Shown: positions 1 to 11,475 of the stretch, one piece after another
Position numbering within the stretch: the stretch's first letter is position 1
How the letters are laid out: every line of letters starts with the position of its first letter
Translations under genes and position numbers: made by a program
Source of the DNA: Ashinkailepas kermadecensis
Taxonomy: Eukaryota; Arthropoda; Thecostraca; Neolepadidae
Reading direction: 5' to 3'
Length of the DNA stretch: 64,000 nucleotides
Assembly: GCA_034440615.1 (NCBI GenBank)
Contig: JAOTOM010004346.1
Location: 102,501 to 166,500 of the forward strand
The notes under the pieces: model-generated
Seen by the model: the letters and a program-made list of their open reading frames with translations, nothing else
What the model was told of the DNA's origin: nothing
Database searches by the model: none

Positions 1-82
1 ATTCAGCAGTGGTCACTGGGCTCAGATTCGGCCCGAACTCTGAACACCCACAGCTTAGGAGAATTTCGGCGAAGCGTAGCCC

Positions 83-124
83 GTCGGCCGACGCACCGTA
101 AAGTCCCAATAACCAGCCAGCCAG
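83..124 (+). repeat. SINE 3' tail (AACC-type family)
   Basis: This short segment reads GTCGGCCGACGCACCGTAAA followed by CCAATAACCAGCCAGCCAG. It matches the 3' end of the complete SINE at 20228-20392 (GTCGACGTGTCGTAAAA then CCAATAACCAACCAACC). The upstream 80 bases do not resemble the tRNA-like head of that SINE, so this is either an old, diverged copy or a different head joined to the same tail. Confidence 0.5.
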
Positions 125-864
125 CGTGAACCTTGCGTTCCTGGTGCTGGAAATACTGTCATGCTGACCGGTTGACATGAAGAATGCGGGCAGCGGGCCG
201 ATCGGCTCGTCGGTCGCCGGAAGCGGTGTAAATAAACGGCTGCCAGCGGTCGGCTGCCATCTTCTGCGGCATTGTATACACGACGGTGATGCTCGGGCCG
301 AGGCATGCTCACATCGCCAGGCGGGTCGCAGCTGACGAAGTGAGCTGGTTCCCATTCAGTCGCTACGATCGATCGATGTGGATAACAGAGTTTAAGCCAC
401 GGGCGGTCTGAGGAACCCAAGTGGGGTGAGACAGAAAAGGTCACGACTGTACTCCCCCCACCCCGACCCCCAATAAATGTCTTCGGATTTTTCCCGCTTC
501 ATTTTTTTGGTTCCGAATATTCGGCAGCTGTTTTTAGTTTTCCTTTCCCCAAAAAAACTTTTCGGAGCTTGGTATCACTTTTCGGAGACCTTTCTGTTGC
601 GTCAAAGACGATTACTAACGCACTGGAGGGGGAGGAAAGATGAGGCAATTGATTCCCACTTTAAAAGCGAATTTGGTGAGGTTGGTTCTTCTTCCTGCAA
701 GCATTCTTCCTGACATCCCTGAAGTCGGCAGGCATTTGAGATAGCTCCATTTCATTCCAACTTCATTTGTAGATGTAGTTAAATAATGTGCTATGAAATG
801 CAATGCAAGGATGAATGCACACATTCCAAAGTCAAAAGATGAGGAATTGTCGGGCAATGGAACT
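125..864. other. Unassigned sequence
   Basis: The first half is GC-rich and the second half is AT-rich. Short open frames occur on both strands, but none has a recognisable domain or codon pattern. I see no RNA gene or repeat here. Confidence 0.5.
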
Positions 865-1085
865 CATCTGGGCTCAAGGGCGGATCCAGAAATTGTCATG
901 GGGTACACTTTGTTTGGAGGAGTGCCACAGGGTGTAAATGTTAGGGGCTGCACTCGAGCATACTGAAGGGGCACCATTTTCTCTCACAGGGGCGCCTCTG
1001 GCTGACAATTTCGAGGTAGGGTGTACTCGTGCCTTTTCGGAGGGGCGCCTTTTCCCGACCGGAGGGACGCCACCTTCCATGGGGA
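865..1085 (-). repeat. Dispersed GGGGCGCC-rich repeat, copy 1 (reverse)
   Basis: The segment begins near a GGGCGGATCCAG motif and carries several blocks of the form GGGGCGCC(T/A) separated by 20-40 bases. The reverse complements of 49244-49613 and 49715-49992 show the same order of blocks, including GGAGGGGCGCC, a TTTTCCCG block and a CATGGGG block. It is probably a non-autonomous DNA transposon, since CGGATCC motifs near the edge are common at hAT-like termini, but no terminal pair or target duplication was found. Confidence 0.45.
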
Positions 1086-1370
1086 GTCACATACCTCCAG
1101 TGCCTGCGCTGCTTTGAGAATCCCTGCCTAGGCTTTCCATAGCAGCGCTGTCCTCCCTGGTCTTTTGTTGATAACATGTAAGTTTTCCTCATATGACAGA
1201 TTAGAAAAAGGAGTTGCAAGGATTTATCGGCGGGATCTCTCCTGTTTGATGATGGTCTTTATTTGTGAGGTTGTTAGACATAGACATAAAGATCAGTGCA
1301 ACTATGAGCCACAAGGGCCCTTCTTGGTTGCACTTTGGACACTGAACCAGTTGCCCACCAAATCTGTCGA
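1086..1370. other. Unassigned sequence
   Basis: No gene or repeat is recognisable between the GC-box repeat and the LINE. The LINE 3' untranslated region may occupy part of it. Confidence 0.4.
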
Positions 1371-2660
1371 TCAACCCTCCCTGGAATACAGCAAAAACAA
1401 GACAATCATTATACTCTTATAATGATTGTCTATGCCGTTTTTAAAGATGTTCAGTGTGTTGCTACTGACAATGGTTCCTGGCAGCTGGTTCCAGTGTTCT
1501 ACTACCCTGTTGGTGAAGAAAGACTGTCTTAACCTTGTCCTGCTGTGATTTACTTTAATTTTGAATTGATGACGTCTAATTGCATCATTTCTGTTAAATT
1601 CAAACATTTCCCTGAGATATCCCTGTTCCTGACCATGAACAAATTTAAAAACCTCGATAAGATCTTCTCTCAGCCTTCTATATCTAAGTGAAAACATATT
1701 CAATTTCTTCAATCTTTCCTCATATGCCAGGTTGCCTATACCATTAACCATTTTTGTTGCCCTCTTTTGTACTCTCTCTAAAAGCCAACAATCTTTCTCA
1801 TAACTAGGGGACCAAGCTTGGACACCGTATTCCAAATGTGGCCTGACATATGCACAGTAAAGCTTCCTGATGACCTCCTCACTTTTGTATGGCACATTCC
1901 TCTGTATTTCCGCAAGCATTCTTAGTGCCTTCTTCCTGGCTTCTTTGGTCTGTTCTGATGCCCCCAATTTTGTGTTCAATTTTGGCCACCCATCAAGTAT
2001 GGAGCCTTCATATGCTGCCTACCTACATGCATGACTTTGCACTTATCAAAATTAAACTTCATTTGCCATTTTTCGGGCCACTTCACAAGCTCGTCTAAGT
2101 CTTTATGCAGCAAAACCTGCTCATTGTGCCCTGTTATTGCCCTAAAGATCTTCAAATCATCCGCAAATTTCAAAACCTTACTGCTTAGGCCACATTCAAT
2201 GCTATTCACATATATAATGAACAATAGTGGCCCCAGTACCGACCCCTGGGGGACTCCACTAAGAACATTTTGCCATGATTACTTTGTAACATTTAGCATC
2301 ACTCTCTGCTGTCTATCTGAAAGCTACAACTCTATCCATTTTAGGATGCTACCGCAATACCATGGACCTGAAGCTGCATCATTAACCGTTTATGGGGTAC
2401 CTTGTCAAAGGCCTTACTAAAGTCAAGATATGCTACATCAACCTGATTTCCCTGATCAAATTGTTCTGTAGCAAAATTCAAAAAAGTCCAAGAGATTTGT
2501 GAGACACGATCGCCCTTTTCTAAATCCATGTTGAGTATCTTGAATCAATCTGTTTCCTTCCAGAAAACTAACTATTCTATCCTTGATAATTGATTTGAGT
2601 ACCTTGCAGACTAGGGATGTGAAGCTTACTGGCCTATAGTTTTCGACTTTCCCTCTGTTA
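1371..2660 (-). mobile_element. Frameshifted non-LTR retrotransposon (CR1/Jockey-like RT)
   Basis: On the minus strand the pieces read in order as a reverse transcriptase: NYRPVSFTSLVCKVL, then HGFRKGRSCLTNLLDFFE, then VDVAYLDFSKAFDKVPHKRL (motif A), then the FADD box in VLKFADDLKIFRAI, then WQMKFNFDKCKVMHVGRQ. A thumb-like C-terminal part with PHLEYGVQAWSP and a FSLRYRRLREDLIEVFKF segment follows, with a stop at 1371. The frame changes at about 2530-2460, 2340-2230 and 1978, so it is dead. The 5' part (endonuclease) is missing; LINE similarity fades near 2660. The 3' coding end carries a perfect 14-bp hairpin (1400-1431). The order of motifs fits the Jockey/CR1/L2 group of LINEs; the exact clade cannot be fixed by eye. 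Confidence 0.88.
1400..1431. other. Perfect hairpin at LINE 3' coding end
   Basis: AGACAATCATTATA is followed by a 4-base CTCT loop and its exact reverse complement, TATAATGATTGTCT. The stem is 14 bp with no mismatch, although the host LINE is full of frameshifts. It lies about 30 bases before the LINE stop codon. Confidence 0.8.
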
Positions 2661-3798
2661 TAGATTGTTGTTGTTATATAGATTCCCGTTGTTATAGATA
2701 ACATATATATATATATATATGGACAAACCATAGATTAAATAGATATATGAAGATCATTATAAGCAAGGTGTTAGACACACATGTGGATACACATGGAAAT
2801 TGATTTGGTACACGGAACTGACATGATTGGAGGGTAAGGGGAGGAAATAGCCCCTCTTGGAAAAAGGAGGCCAAGAGATTCCTCCAGGGACAGGAGAGGA
2901 GGTTCCTTGATACACCCTCAGATGTGTAGCTTTTCATGCTTTTGGGTGGGCACTCTACCCCTCCCCCTCCCTCCAATGTTGGCTTTGTCCTCCAATAATT
3001 TCAACATTTCAACTTCTAACATAGAACCATATATGGTATGCCTCCTGCCACCAACTCATTTGGGCCTGCCCATTGCCTTCGTGTATTATGCCCTCCCAAC
3101 AGTTTTCAGAAACCTACACCTATGCACACACTGACTGCATCCACCCCCACCCCCACCCCCCACCACCACCCCCACCCACCCCACCCACCCCCACCCAACC
3201 CCCAGGAAGCAGATGAGTCCACTTCAATTGGCCTAACCCCGATGATGTTGGCTAAAGTAAAAGTTGCTTATCACAATTGTTTTAAATCCCACAATGCAGT
3301 CATTTTAATTTATGATGTTTTATCTACTTCGGTAAGCATGAAGCAACATTAAGCAAGGTAGTTCTACATCAAATGGATTTTTAATGAGTGCTCTTAACAC
3401 AAACATTATCTTGTATGGACTGTGGACAAGATTTCAAACTATAAGTATAACTACTCTTGTCCATTTTACATAAGCATACCCCACCTGACACCATAAAGCG
3501 ATATTTAAGAAAAATCCTATTAGTTTTTCTTCTCCGAAAAAAAAACTACAACTTTCTGGTATTGATACAGAAGGAACTGAAAACAAGTCAAGAAAATATG
3601 CATGGACTGGACTTGTTTAAGCTTACCTAGCAACTTCTTTGTCTACTATTCCTTTGAAAAATTACATATAAGCCAGATTTTCATTATTTAAGTCATACCA
3701 CTCAGCAATGATACTGCAGATGATGTGGAATCCTTCAGTGACGTAACCAATATACATGACGATGAAACATCAGTAGGTTTAGGTGATCTAGCATGAGA
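2661..3798. other. Unassigned AT-rich sequence
   Basis: The stretch holds a short (TA)10 run at about 2701-2720 and a C-rich CCCAC microsatellite at 3137-3202. The remainder shows no convincing gene. Confidence 0.5.
3137..3202 (+). repeat. CCCCAC-type microsatellite
   Basis: About 65 bases of almost pure C broken by single A residues, in an imperfect CCCCCA/CCCA pattern. It explains the proline- and histidine-rich open frames seen there, which are not genes. Confidence 0.85.
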
Positions 3799-3826
3799 AG
3801 GTTAGGTTCGGTTAGGTTAGGTTATG
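3799..3826 (+). repeat. TTAGG-like motif
   Basis: The sequence GGTTAGGTTCGGTTAGGTTA is a short interstitial run of the arthropod telomere unit with one variant. It is isolated from the two larger blocks at 24 and 35 kb. Confidence 0.6.
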
Positions 3827-3925
3827 TCTATTTTGTTGTACTACTACATTATTATTCAATGTATACTGCCCCACCCATTAGCTTTTTCTGTAATCTTTTC
3901 CCATATTTTATTGAAGTTAGGGAGG

Positions 3926-4235
3926 ATAGTGTAAGAGAGTTAGTTTGTGAGCATCTTGATCCCATAAATTCAGCCCCCTTCCCCCTTCGTTCATGGCGCG
4001 ACAAGTCTCAGGCACCTAGACGGCGTCCGCCTGTCTGATGCCGACGTAAGCAGCCACCGCCCCAACGGGGCCGTTCACTGGACCTTGTACCTTCCCCTCC
4101 CCTCTCCGGCAGTCATCCCGGCGCCAGAGATGTGACCTCAATACTGTGCAGCCGATGACTGTACTTTCACCTCCCCTATCCGACCGGCGCGTAACGCCGC
4201 AGTCGTTAAATATTAAATGTAACAGAGTACACATA
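3926..4235 (+). repeat. Dispersed GC-rich repeat, copy in + orientation
   Basis: It opens with TGTAAGAGAGTTAGTTTG and then GCATCTTGATCCC, a TTCAGCCCCCT block, a CAGGCACCTA block, ACCTTGTACC and a CCCCTCCCCTCTCCGG block. The same blocks in the same order occur at 41189-41460 (+) and, reversed, at about 42100-42360. The conserved start TGTAAC(A/G) would suit a solo LTR, but no matching CA-type 3' end, polypurine tract or internal region was found, so the class is open. Confidence 0.5.
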
Positions 4236-5017
4236 AAGTTATATGTTTGGCTGTCCCGTAACCGTAATTGGTATAATCCCGTAAGCCTTCCGATTGTAAA
4301 CTTGTACCGTAATTGTAACTGTAAAGAGTGTACCGTAAATATCACATAGTACCCTTCACTATATGGAAGCCCACTTCCGATGAAGCTTCTAGAAGCTGGA
4401 TGTGACGTCAATGGGCGGTTCTGGCTGATCGGCCAATCAGTGGCCGGGGGTCTTCAGGCGTGACTAGCGGCCGTGCGGCCTCCAGAGTCAGGCTTGGATT
4501 CTCAAAGCGGGCACATCTGTGCTTGTGCGCTCCGTGCGCGCGTGCTTCCCAACTAAATTCGGCTTCTAAATTCATAGGAAAGGCAGTATCACGGCTTACC
4601 TTCCGAGGAGAACGTTCTGTACTCCGTCTGTCTGTCTCGTGTGATCGTGCGAGTGCTGCAGGCCAATACAGGGCAGCTAAAAGAACTGGTGCTTTTGTGA
4701 CTGGGGTTATCGCAAACGACGAGGTTGCTATACTTTCGCGTGCCAATATAGGACTTTCCTACAATAGTATGCAACTGCATTGTCAAAAAGATATTTTCTG
4801 GTATTGTTATCAATATTATTTGAATGATCGTGATGTTCTTTGCCTGGTGGAATAACTGCTTATTGACAGATAAGTAAAACTTGATGTACTTATATCCAAA
4901 AAGAAATACATTCCCAAAGAAATGAATATCAAATTCCTTCACATGACATCAGGAAGCACCAGAAAAAAACACATTTAACCCAAAAGTGTCTTTGAGGCTT
5001 CTATATATTTAGCCAAA
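4236..5017. other. Unassigned sequence
   Basis: A CGTAA-rich patch (4255-4345) precedes AT-rich DNA. Short open frames on both strands show no domain. Confidence 0.45.
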
Positions 5018-5850
5018 TTGCATGCATTGTGCAAATCCCGAAAATTGGTTTTGAGTTGTTTGGTAGAGCCGGGAAAAAACTAATGTTTACACATTTTCAA
5101 ATTCCTGGAATTTGGAAAGCTCAGTAGGTACCTGAGCATGAGCTCAGAGCAGCATTGTTCCATAAAATACTGCTGGCGTTAGTATCATTTGAGGGTGAAG
5201 ACCAACTTTCCTCCAAATCAGGCTGTTTGAGGAGCTGAAATGTACTAGTGAATGTGTGAAAACTACAGAGCTTAGTAAGTATCACATCAAAGTCCAATAA
5301 GAGCCCGCTGGTCATGTACAGACTTCTTCGTTGGGCTTTCGGTTCTAGCATTTGCCACCTCTCGTACGTACCTGTGTAAGTAGGTAGGTAAATTGCTCCT
5401 GCCCCACAATGCCGCACATTCCCTTAATTTCACGAATCAACGGGAACATTTTGCATGCAACACGCACCGATGTAGCTCGACAGTGCTCTTTACATAGCGA
5501 TTTCCATTGAGAGTGCAATGCACTGCACTCCAAAACGGCCGCATTCCCTGCGCTTATTATGAAACGAAAGTACAATATATTTCGATATTTGGCAGAGGCT
5601 TGCCTCTTCTTTAGACCAGTGACAGAGCTGTTTTAATTTACGATGGATACGTGAACTTAACTTTTCACTCAAGTTACGAGTCACCCATGCATATTTGGTT
5701 CCAGTTTTTCAACTTTGCTATACCCAGTGGAGAAAGGCATTGTTTGTACGAAAGCAATATTTAATTATGCTTTCCAGCTCTATTCAGTTGAGGTAAAGCC
5801 TTAAGTACCTTAATAGGCGGACCGCCCCTGGTCTCAGCTTGGTTGGTAGA
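5018..5850 (+). repeat. Unclassified ~0.8 kb dispersed repeat, copy 1
   Basis: It aligns by eye along its whole length, in the same orientation, with 12684-13545. Shared landmarks in order are AAATTGCATGCATTG, CTTAGTACCT-like and GAGC(A/T)AAGC-like blocks, GTTGGGCTTTCGGT(T/C)CTAGC, ATTTGCCACCTCTCGT, ATGCTTTCCAGCTCTATTCA and a final CGCCCCTG/CTGCCCCTG block. The divergence is high, with many small indels. There is no coding frame or recognisable terminal repeat. Confidence 0.65.
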
Positions 5851-5890
5851 GCAGCGTCCAATGTGAACTCCCTTGGTTCCAAACAACCGA
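5832..5890 (+). repeat. tRNA-like SINE head
   Basis: CAGCTTGGTTGGTAGAGCAG resembles a tRNA internal promoter box A, and GGTTCCAAACAACCG about 23 bases further on resembles box B. A full cloverleaf is not convincing, so this is better read as a decayed tRNA-derived SINE than as a tRNA gene. Confidence 0.4.
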
Positions 5891-6169
5891 AGGCGTGGTG
5901 TAAGCGTTGACTGGCCCCATCTTGTCGGTACGGCTTGTCGGAGCGAAGTCAATGCCGCCAACAAGATGCAGCACGAATGCAAGACAAAGGCTATGTCGTG
6001 GCCATGAGTTGGGGATTGCAGTCAAAGTTGGTGTTCACAATGCGTTTTTCGATGCAATTTTTTTTAAGTCAATACCCATACATGTCACTTTGCATCTCAG
6101 TAACATTGATGTGACATTGGCCGCACCCTCCCCATGGCGTTCTCCATCCATAGTCTTGGGGGTGAACTG

Positions 6170-8960
6170 GTTCAAGATGGCTTTCGGTATGCCCGCTCGG
6201 TGCACATCCCAAAAACACTGCCTCGCTTGTTTAACGCAGGCAAATTTGCCGTCAGACGTGTCGATGCATAATATCCCAAGCAGGGTCGCACATAGGCAAA
6301 GTGCATTTTCATCACGTCCTTGCTTTTGTATTTAACAGTCGTATTAATGATTCCCAACAATCTAATTACCCTGCTCCTAGCTGAGTTACCTTGCCTTTTC
6401 TGCTTTAGGTTTCATTGAAACTGCCACGCCTAAATATTTTCCTCTTCAATGGCATCCAGTTGACTACCTCCCATTATTTGTTCAAATGTCCCACCTCCAG
6501 ACCCTACATACACAGCCTTACACCTATCGTAGCTGCAATACATCTCACATTTATCAGCCCAATTGCTTATTTCCCCTTAGGTATAGCTCAATGCTAGATA
6601 CATCACCGTTGTTACATATTCCCACCACTTTCATGTGAACAGCAAATTTAAGCACCCTATTCCTCAGCCCTACCTTAATATTATTCACAAAGATGATGAA
6701 GATAATTGGACTTGGAACGGGACCTTGTGATACCATACTTATAACACCTTCCATTCAGATCTACATCCATTTAATACTACCTTTGTTTCCTTTCTCTTAA
6801 CCATGTTTCAATGCAGGCTAAATATTGTCCTTCAATCCCGTGCTGCTTCAGCCGATACATTGAACGTCGGTGGTGAACTTTATGAAAAGCTTTGCTCAAG
6901 TCTAAGTGCATTGCATCTATCCTGCGTCCATTGTCAAACAATTGTGGTTGCATAGTCCGTTTGTAACTCCGTTTGTAGTTACATACTCCGTTTGTAGTTA
7001 CATACTCCGTTTGTAGTTACATACTCCGTTTGTAGTTACATACTCCGTTTGTAGTTACATACTCCGTTTGTAGTTACATACTCCGTTTGTAGTTGCATAC
7101 TCCGTTTGTAGTTACATACTCCGTTTGTAGTTACATACTCCGTTTGTAGTTACATACTCCGTTTGTAGTTACATACTCCGTTTGTAGTCACATACTCCGT
7201 TTGTAGTTACATACTCCGTTTGTAGTCACATACTCCGTTTGTAGTTACATACTCCGTTTGTGTTTAGTTACATACTCCGTTTGTAGTTACATACTCCGTT
7301 TGTAGTTACATACTCCGTTTGTAGTTACATACTCCGTTTGTAGTTACATACCCGTTTGTAGTACATACTCCGTTTGTAGTTACATACTCCGTTTGTAGTT
7401 ACATACTCCGTTTGTAGTTACATACTCCGTTTGTAGTTACATACTCCGTTTGTAGTTACATACTCCGTTTGTAGTTACATACTCCGTTTGTAGTTACATA
7501 CTCCGTTTGTAGTTACATACTCCGTTTGTAGTTACATACTCGTTTGTAGTTACATACTCCGTTTGTAGTTACATACTCCGTTTGTAGTTACATACTTCCG
7601 TTTGTAGTTACATACTCCGTTTGTAGTTACATACTCCGTTTGTAGTTACATACTCCGTTTGTAGTTACATACTTCCGTTTGTAGTTACATACTCCGTTTG
7701 TAGTTACATACTCCGTTTGTAGTTACATACTCCGTTTGTAGTTACATACTCCGTTTGTAGTTACATACTCCGTTTGTAGTTACATACTCCGTTTGTAGTT
7801 ACATACTCCGTTTGTAGTTACATACTCCGTTTGTAGTTACATACTCCGTTTGTAGTTACATACTCCGTTTGTAGTTACTTACTCCGTTTGTAGTTACATA
7901 CTCCGTTTGTAGTTACATACTCCGTTTGTAGTTACATACTCCGTTTGTAGTTACATACTCCGTTTGTAGTTACATACTCCGTTTGTAGTTACATACTCCG
8001 TTTGTAGTTACATACTCCGTTTGTAGTTACATACTCCGTTTGTAGTTATAGTTACATACTCCGTTTGTAGTTACATACTCCGTTTGTAGTTACATACTCC
8101 GTTTGTAGTTACATACTCCGTTTGTAGTTACATACTCCGTTTGTAGTTACATACTCCGTTTGTAGTTACATACTCCGTTTGTAGTTACATACTCCGTTTG
8201 TAGTTACATACTCCGTTTGTAGTTACATACTCCGTTTGTAGTTACATACTCCGTTTGTAGTTACATACTCCGTTTGTAGTTACATACTCCGTTTGTAGTT
8301 ACATACTCCGTTTGTAGTTACATACTCCGTTTGTAGTTACATACTCCGTTTGTAGTTACATACTCCGTTTGTAGTTACCCGTTTGTAGTTCATACTCCGT
8401 TTGTAGTTACATACTCCGTTTGTAGTTACATACTCCGTTTGTAGTTACATACTCCGTTTGTAGTTACATACTCCGTTTGTAGTTACATACTCCGTTTGTA
8501 GTTACATACTCCGTTTGTAGTTACATACTCCGTTTGTAGTTTCATACTCCGTTTGTAGTTACATACTCCGTTTTAGAAGGTTGGCTGAGCAAGATTTCCT
8601 AAATCGAAGTTCATGTGGAGTATAGTTTAATCGGTCATGACTATTAAGGTGAGTCTGAACATACACGTTGACATGTGTTTCTAATACTTTATATGCTAGT
8701 TGTTTGTAGTTAGTACATGCTCGATATGCTAAGCCAACTAATCTGTAATTTCTCATGGAGTTTCTATTACACTTTTTGGAAATTGGTGCTATATTTGCAT
8801 TACGCCAATCTGCAGTGTCTTCGGAGCACTGAAAATACCGCCAGAGAATGGTGCCAAGGGAAGCGCAAAAACATGAGCACACTCAACTAAACTCCTAGCA
8901 TTATATGACATCAAATCCTTTGGCTTCATTTGGCTTTATTGTCTGCAACTGGTTGTCTAG
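6170..8960 (-). mobile_element. LINE (CR1/Jockey-like) split by a 1.6 kb minisatellite
   Basis: On the minus strand the 5' portion (8960-8575) encodes DWRNANIAPISKKCNRN, NYRLVGLAYRA and a degenerate HGFRKGRSC...ANLL block. Translation is then broken by 1.6 kb of 19-bp repeats. It resumes at about 6950 with DAMHLDLSKAFHKVHHRR (RT motif A). After that come SQGPVPSPIIFIIFVNNIKV and VLKFAVHMKVVG, where the FADD box is degraded, and then a C-terminal VKYKSKDVMKMHFAYVRP segment. The order and spacing match the better-preserved relative at 51290-52245, so the array interrupts a single LINE copy. Several frameshifts make it non-functional. Confidence 0.85.
6956..8574. repeat. 19-bp minisatellite inside a LINE
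   Basis: The unit GTTACATACTCCGTTTGTA is repeated about 84 times with very few variants (occasional 1-bp changes, and short deletions near 7350, 7540 and 8380). Fourteen bases of the unit (GGAGTATGTAACTA on the minus strand) are also found at the corresponding place in the related LINE at about 51895-51910, where they read as the MEYVT part of the protein. The array therefore probably arose from LINE sequence. The unit carries TAA and is not coding. Confidence 0.95.
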
Positions 8961-9828
8961 TTGCAGAAAATTTGTTCAGTCTAGTTCCTTTTTAGCCTGC
9001 AATTCTAGGGCAATATGCCCCTTCCTCCCTTGGGACGTGTTCGGCCGCATACTCCGGCGGGGCTTGGATCAACGAGACATGGGAAGCTGGTCGTATATCA
9101 TGCGTGCTTGTAAGGAAGCAAGGCAACGGAAAAAGTGTGATTGCTGGAAGAGAAGTGGTAGATGTGAAGATATGATGTGTTGAACCAGGCATATGCTGTG
9201 TGGTTCCATTCGTGGTTGTATTCCTTGCAGACTAATCAAACGTTATCCAACGTTTCTTGTTCCTTTCGAATATAGTGATATAAAAACGAATGGGTTATGG
9301 CCAACTGTGAAGGCCATTGTGGCAATGTGTAGATGAATTGTTGTTCGAAAACTGGGTATGACGATCCAAATCTCGCGTTGGATAAATGTCACGAAAAGGA
9401 CCAGTTTTCAATGAAAATAAGTGGAAAATCAAGTACATGAGCAAAGCTTCGGGAACGTACATGATGAAGCTGTTACGGGATGTGTTGCCTAGTCCTCAAC
9501 GAACGCACCTGCGAAATTAATTATTCATACGATATTGGGGCTGCAACATTGCATATCCAATGCGTGGCTGAAAATTGTCCGTGGGTGGGGTAATCATGCA
9601 GCAGCTTTGATCTGTCTTCCAGCATCAACGTCCCAATCAACAAACAGCTGATGAATCTGTGCCGGTGCTGGAATCCTGCGGATAAGCAGATTCACTATTG
9701 ACTGCAATGATGGCAGGTATGAGGGCGCTCGTGAAGAAAGGCATTGACTAGACCCTACGCAGCATATAAGCGACGAAGTATCGAGCTGCCAAATGCATGC
9801 ATGGGCTTTGAATTATGTATTCACATGC
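8961..9828. other. Unassigned sequence
   Basis: No recognisable gene, RNA or repeat. Open frames are short and lack domains. Confidence 0.45.
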
Positions 9829-10041
9829 CTATTGCCGGACATTGTGATATTTGAAGCATCTATTGCCGGGCATGGTGATATTTGAAGTGTCTATTACCGG
9901 GCATGGTGATATTTGAAGTATCTATTGCCGGGCATGGTGATATTTGAAGTACATATTGCCCGGCATGGTGATATTTGAAGTACATATTGTCGGGCATGGT
10001 GATATTTGAAGTGTCTGCTGTCGAGCATGATGATATTTGAG
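9829..10041. repeat. 31-bp tandem array
   Basis: About seven copies of a 31-bp unit centred on GGGCATGGTGATATTTGAAG, with a variable 11-base segment (TGTCTATTGCC, TACATATTGCC and others). The edges diverge, the central copies are the most alike, and both flanks are unique. Confidence 0.9.
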
Positions 10042-10514
10042 GCATAATGACGTGGATTCTGCGGGATAGGCTTTTATTTTGTTGCCTCTGTATGACCAAT
10101 ATTGCTCGACGCCACTATACGGCTGTACTGTACATTTAGACATACATGCACACTGATGCACCTTATTTTCGGGTCAAATATAAAATGAGAATGCATTTCA
10201 AAATGTACCCAAAACTGTGAGCTAACAAGGACACGACAAGGGAATGGTTCACTTCATCAATCCGAAGTACGGTATTTAACGTTGGAGACACATTGGACAC
10301 AGCGGGAGTAGGGCAAGTCATCGATTGAATTTAATTGCACGTTGTCATTTCTCGGCTCCAAGTCAAGTAAGGGCATCTGCTCAGAACTAAGCGATTTTGT
10401 CGCACCCATTCATCTCCAGACCTCAGCTACCAGTACTTTATGCAGCCTCAGATGCATGCGTCTTGGATTCAGATGCTCGCAAGTCATGCCATGGCTGTTC
10501 GACTGGCATCCGCT
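10042..10514. other. Unassigned sequence
   Basis: No convincing gene. The sequence becomes GC-rich towards the 55-bp array and its last 30 bases already resemble part of the unit. Confidence 0.45.
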
Positions 10515-11475
10515 GTCCAACACCTGGCAGACCAGCCGAGCGGCCGTCCGACACCACCAGTAGCCTGCTGCCCCACACCTGGCAGACCAGCCGAGCGGCC
10601 GTCCGACACCACCAGTAGCCTGCTGCCCCACACCTGGCAGACCAGCCGAGCGACCGTCCGACACCACCAGTAGCCTGCTGCCCCACACCTGGCAGACCAG
10701 CCGAGCGACCGTCCGACACCACCAGTAGCCTGCTGCCCCACACCTGGCAGACCAGCCGAGCGACCGTCCGACACCACCAGTAGCCTGCTGCCCCACACCT
10801 GGCAGACCAGCCGAGCGACCGTCCGACACCACCAGTAGCCTGCTGCCCCACACCTGGCAGACCAGCCGAGCGACCGTCCGACACCACCAGTAGCCTGCTG
10901 CCCCACACCTGGCAGACCAGCCGAGCGACCGTCCGGACACCACCAGTAGCCTGCTGCCCCACACCTGGCAGACCAGCCGAGCGACCGTCCGACACCACCA
11001 GTAGTAGCCTGCTGCCCCACACCTGACCCCACCACCAATTCCACACCTGGCAGACCAGCCGAGCGACCGTCCGACACCACCAGTAGCCTGCTGCCCCACA
11101 CCTGGCAGACCAGCCGAGCGACCGTCCGACACCACCAGTAGCCTGCTGCCCCACACCTGGCAGACCAGCCGAGCGGCCGTCCGACACCACCAGTAGCCTG
11201 CTGCCCCACACCTGGCAGACCAGCCGAGCGACCGTCCGACACCACCAGTAGCCTGCTGCCCCACACCTGGCAGACCAGCCGAGCGACCGTCCGACACCAC
11301 CAGTAGCCTGCTGTCCCACACCTGGCAGACCAGCCGAGCGACCGTCCGACACCACCAGTAGCCTGCTGCCCCACACCTGGCAGACCAGCCGAGCGACCGT
11401 CCGACACCACCAGTAGCCTGCTGCCCCACACCTGGCAGACCAGCCGAGCGACCGTCCGACACCACCAGTAGCCTG
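10515..11475. repeat. 55-bp GC-rich minisatellite
   Basis: About 17 copies of a 55-bp unit that begins CACACCTGGCAGACCAGCCG and ends CAGTAGCCTGCTGCCC. Differences are a G/A choice in GAGCGRCCG, an inserted G near 10935, and one rearranged copy near 11000-11050 with an extra GTA and an ACCCCACCACCAATTCC insertion. Because 55 is not a multiple of three and the unit has no stop on the minus strand, all three minus frames stay open for 330-365 codons. This is a property of the repeat, not evidence of a gene. Confidence 0.95.

Noticed and set aside
6956..8574. CRISPR-like array
   Set aside because: Units are contiguous with no unique spacers, and the context is eukaryotic and transposon-rich.
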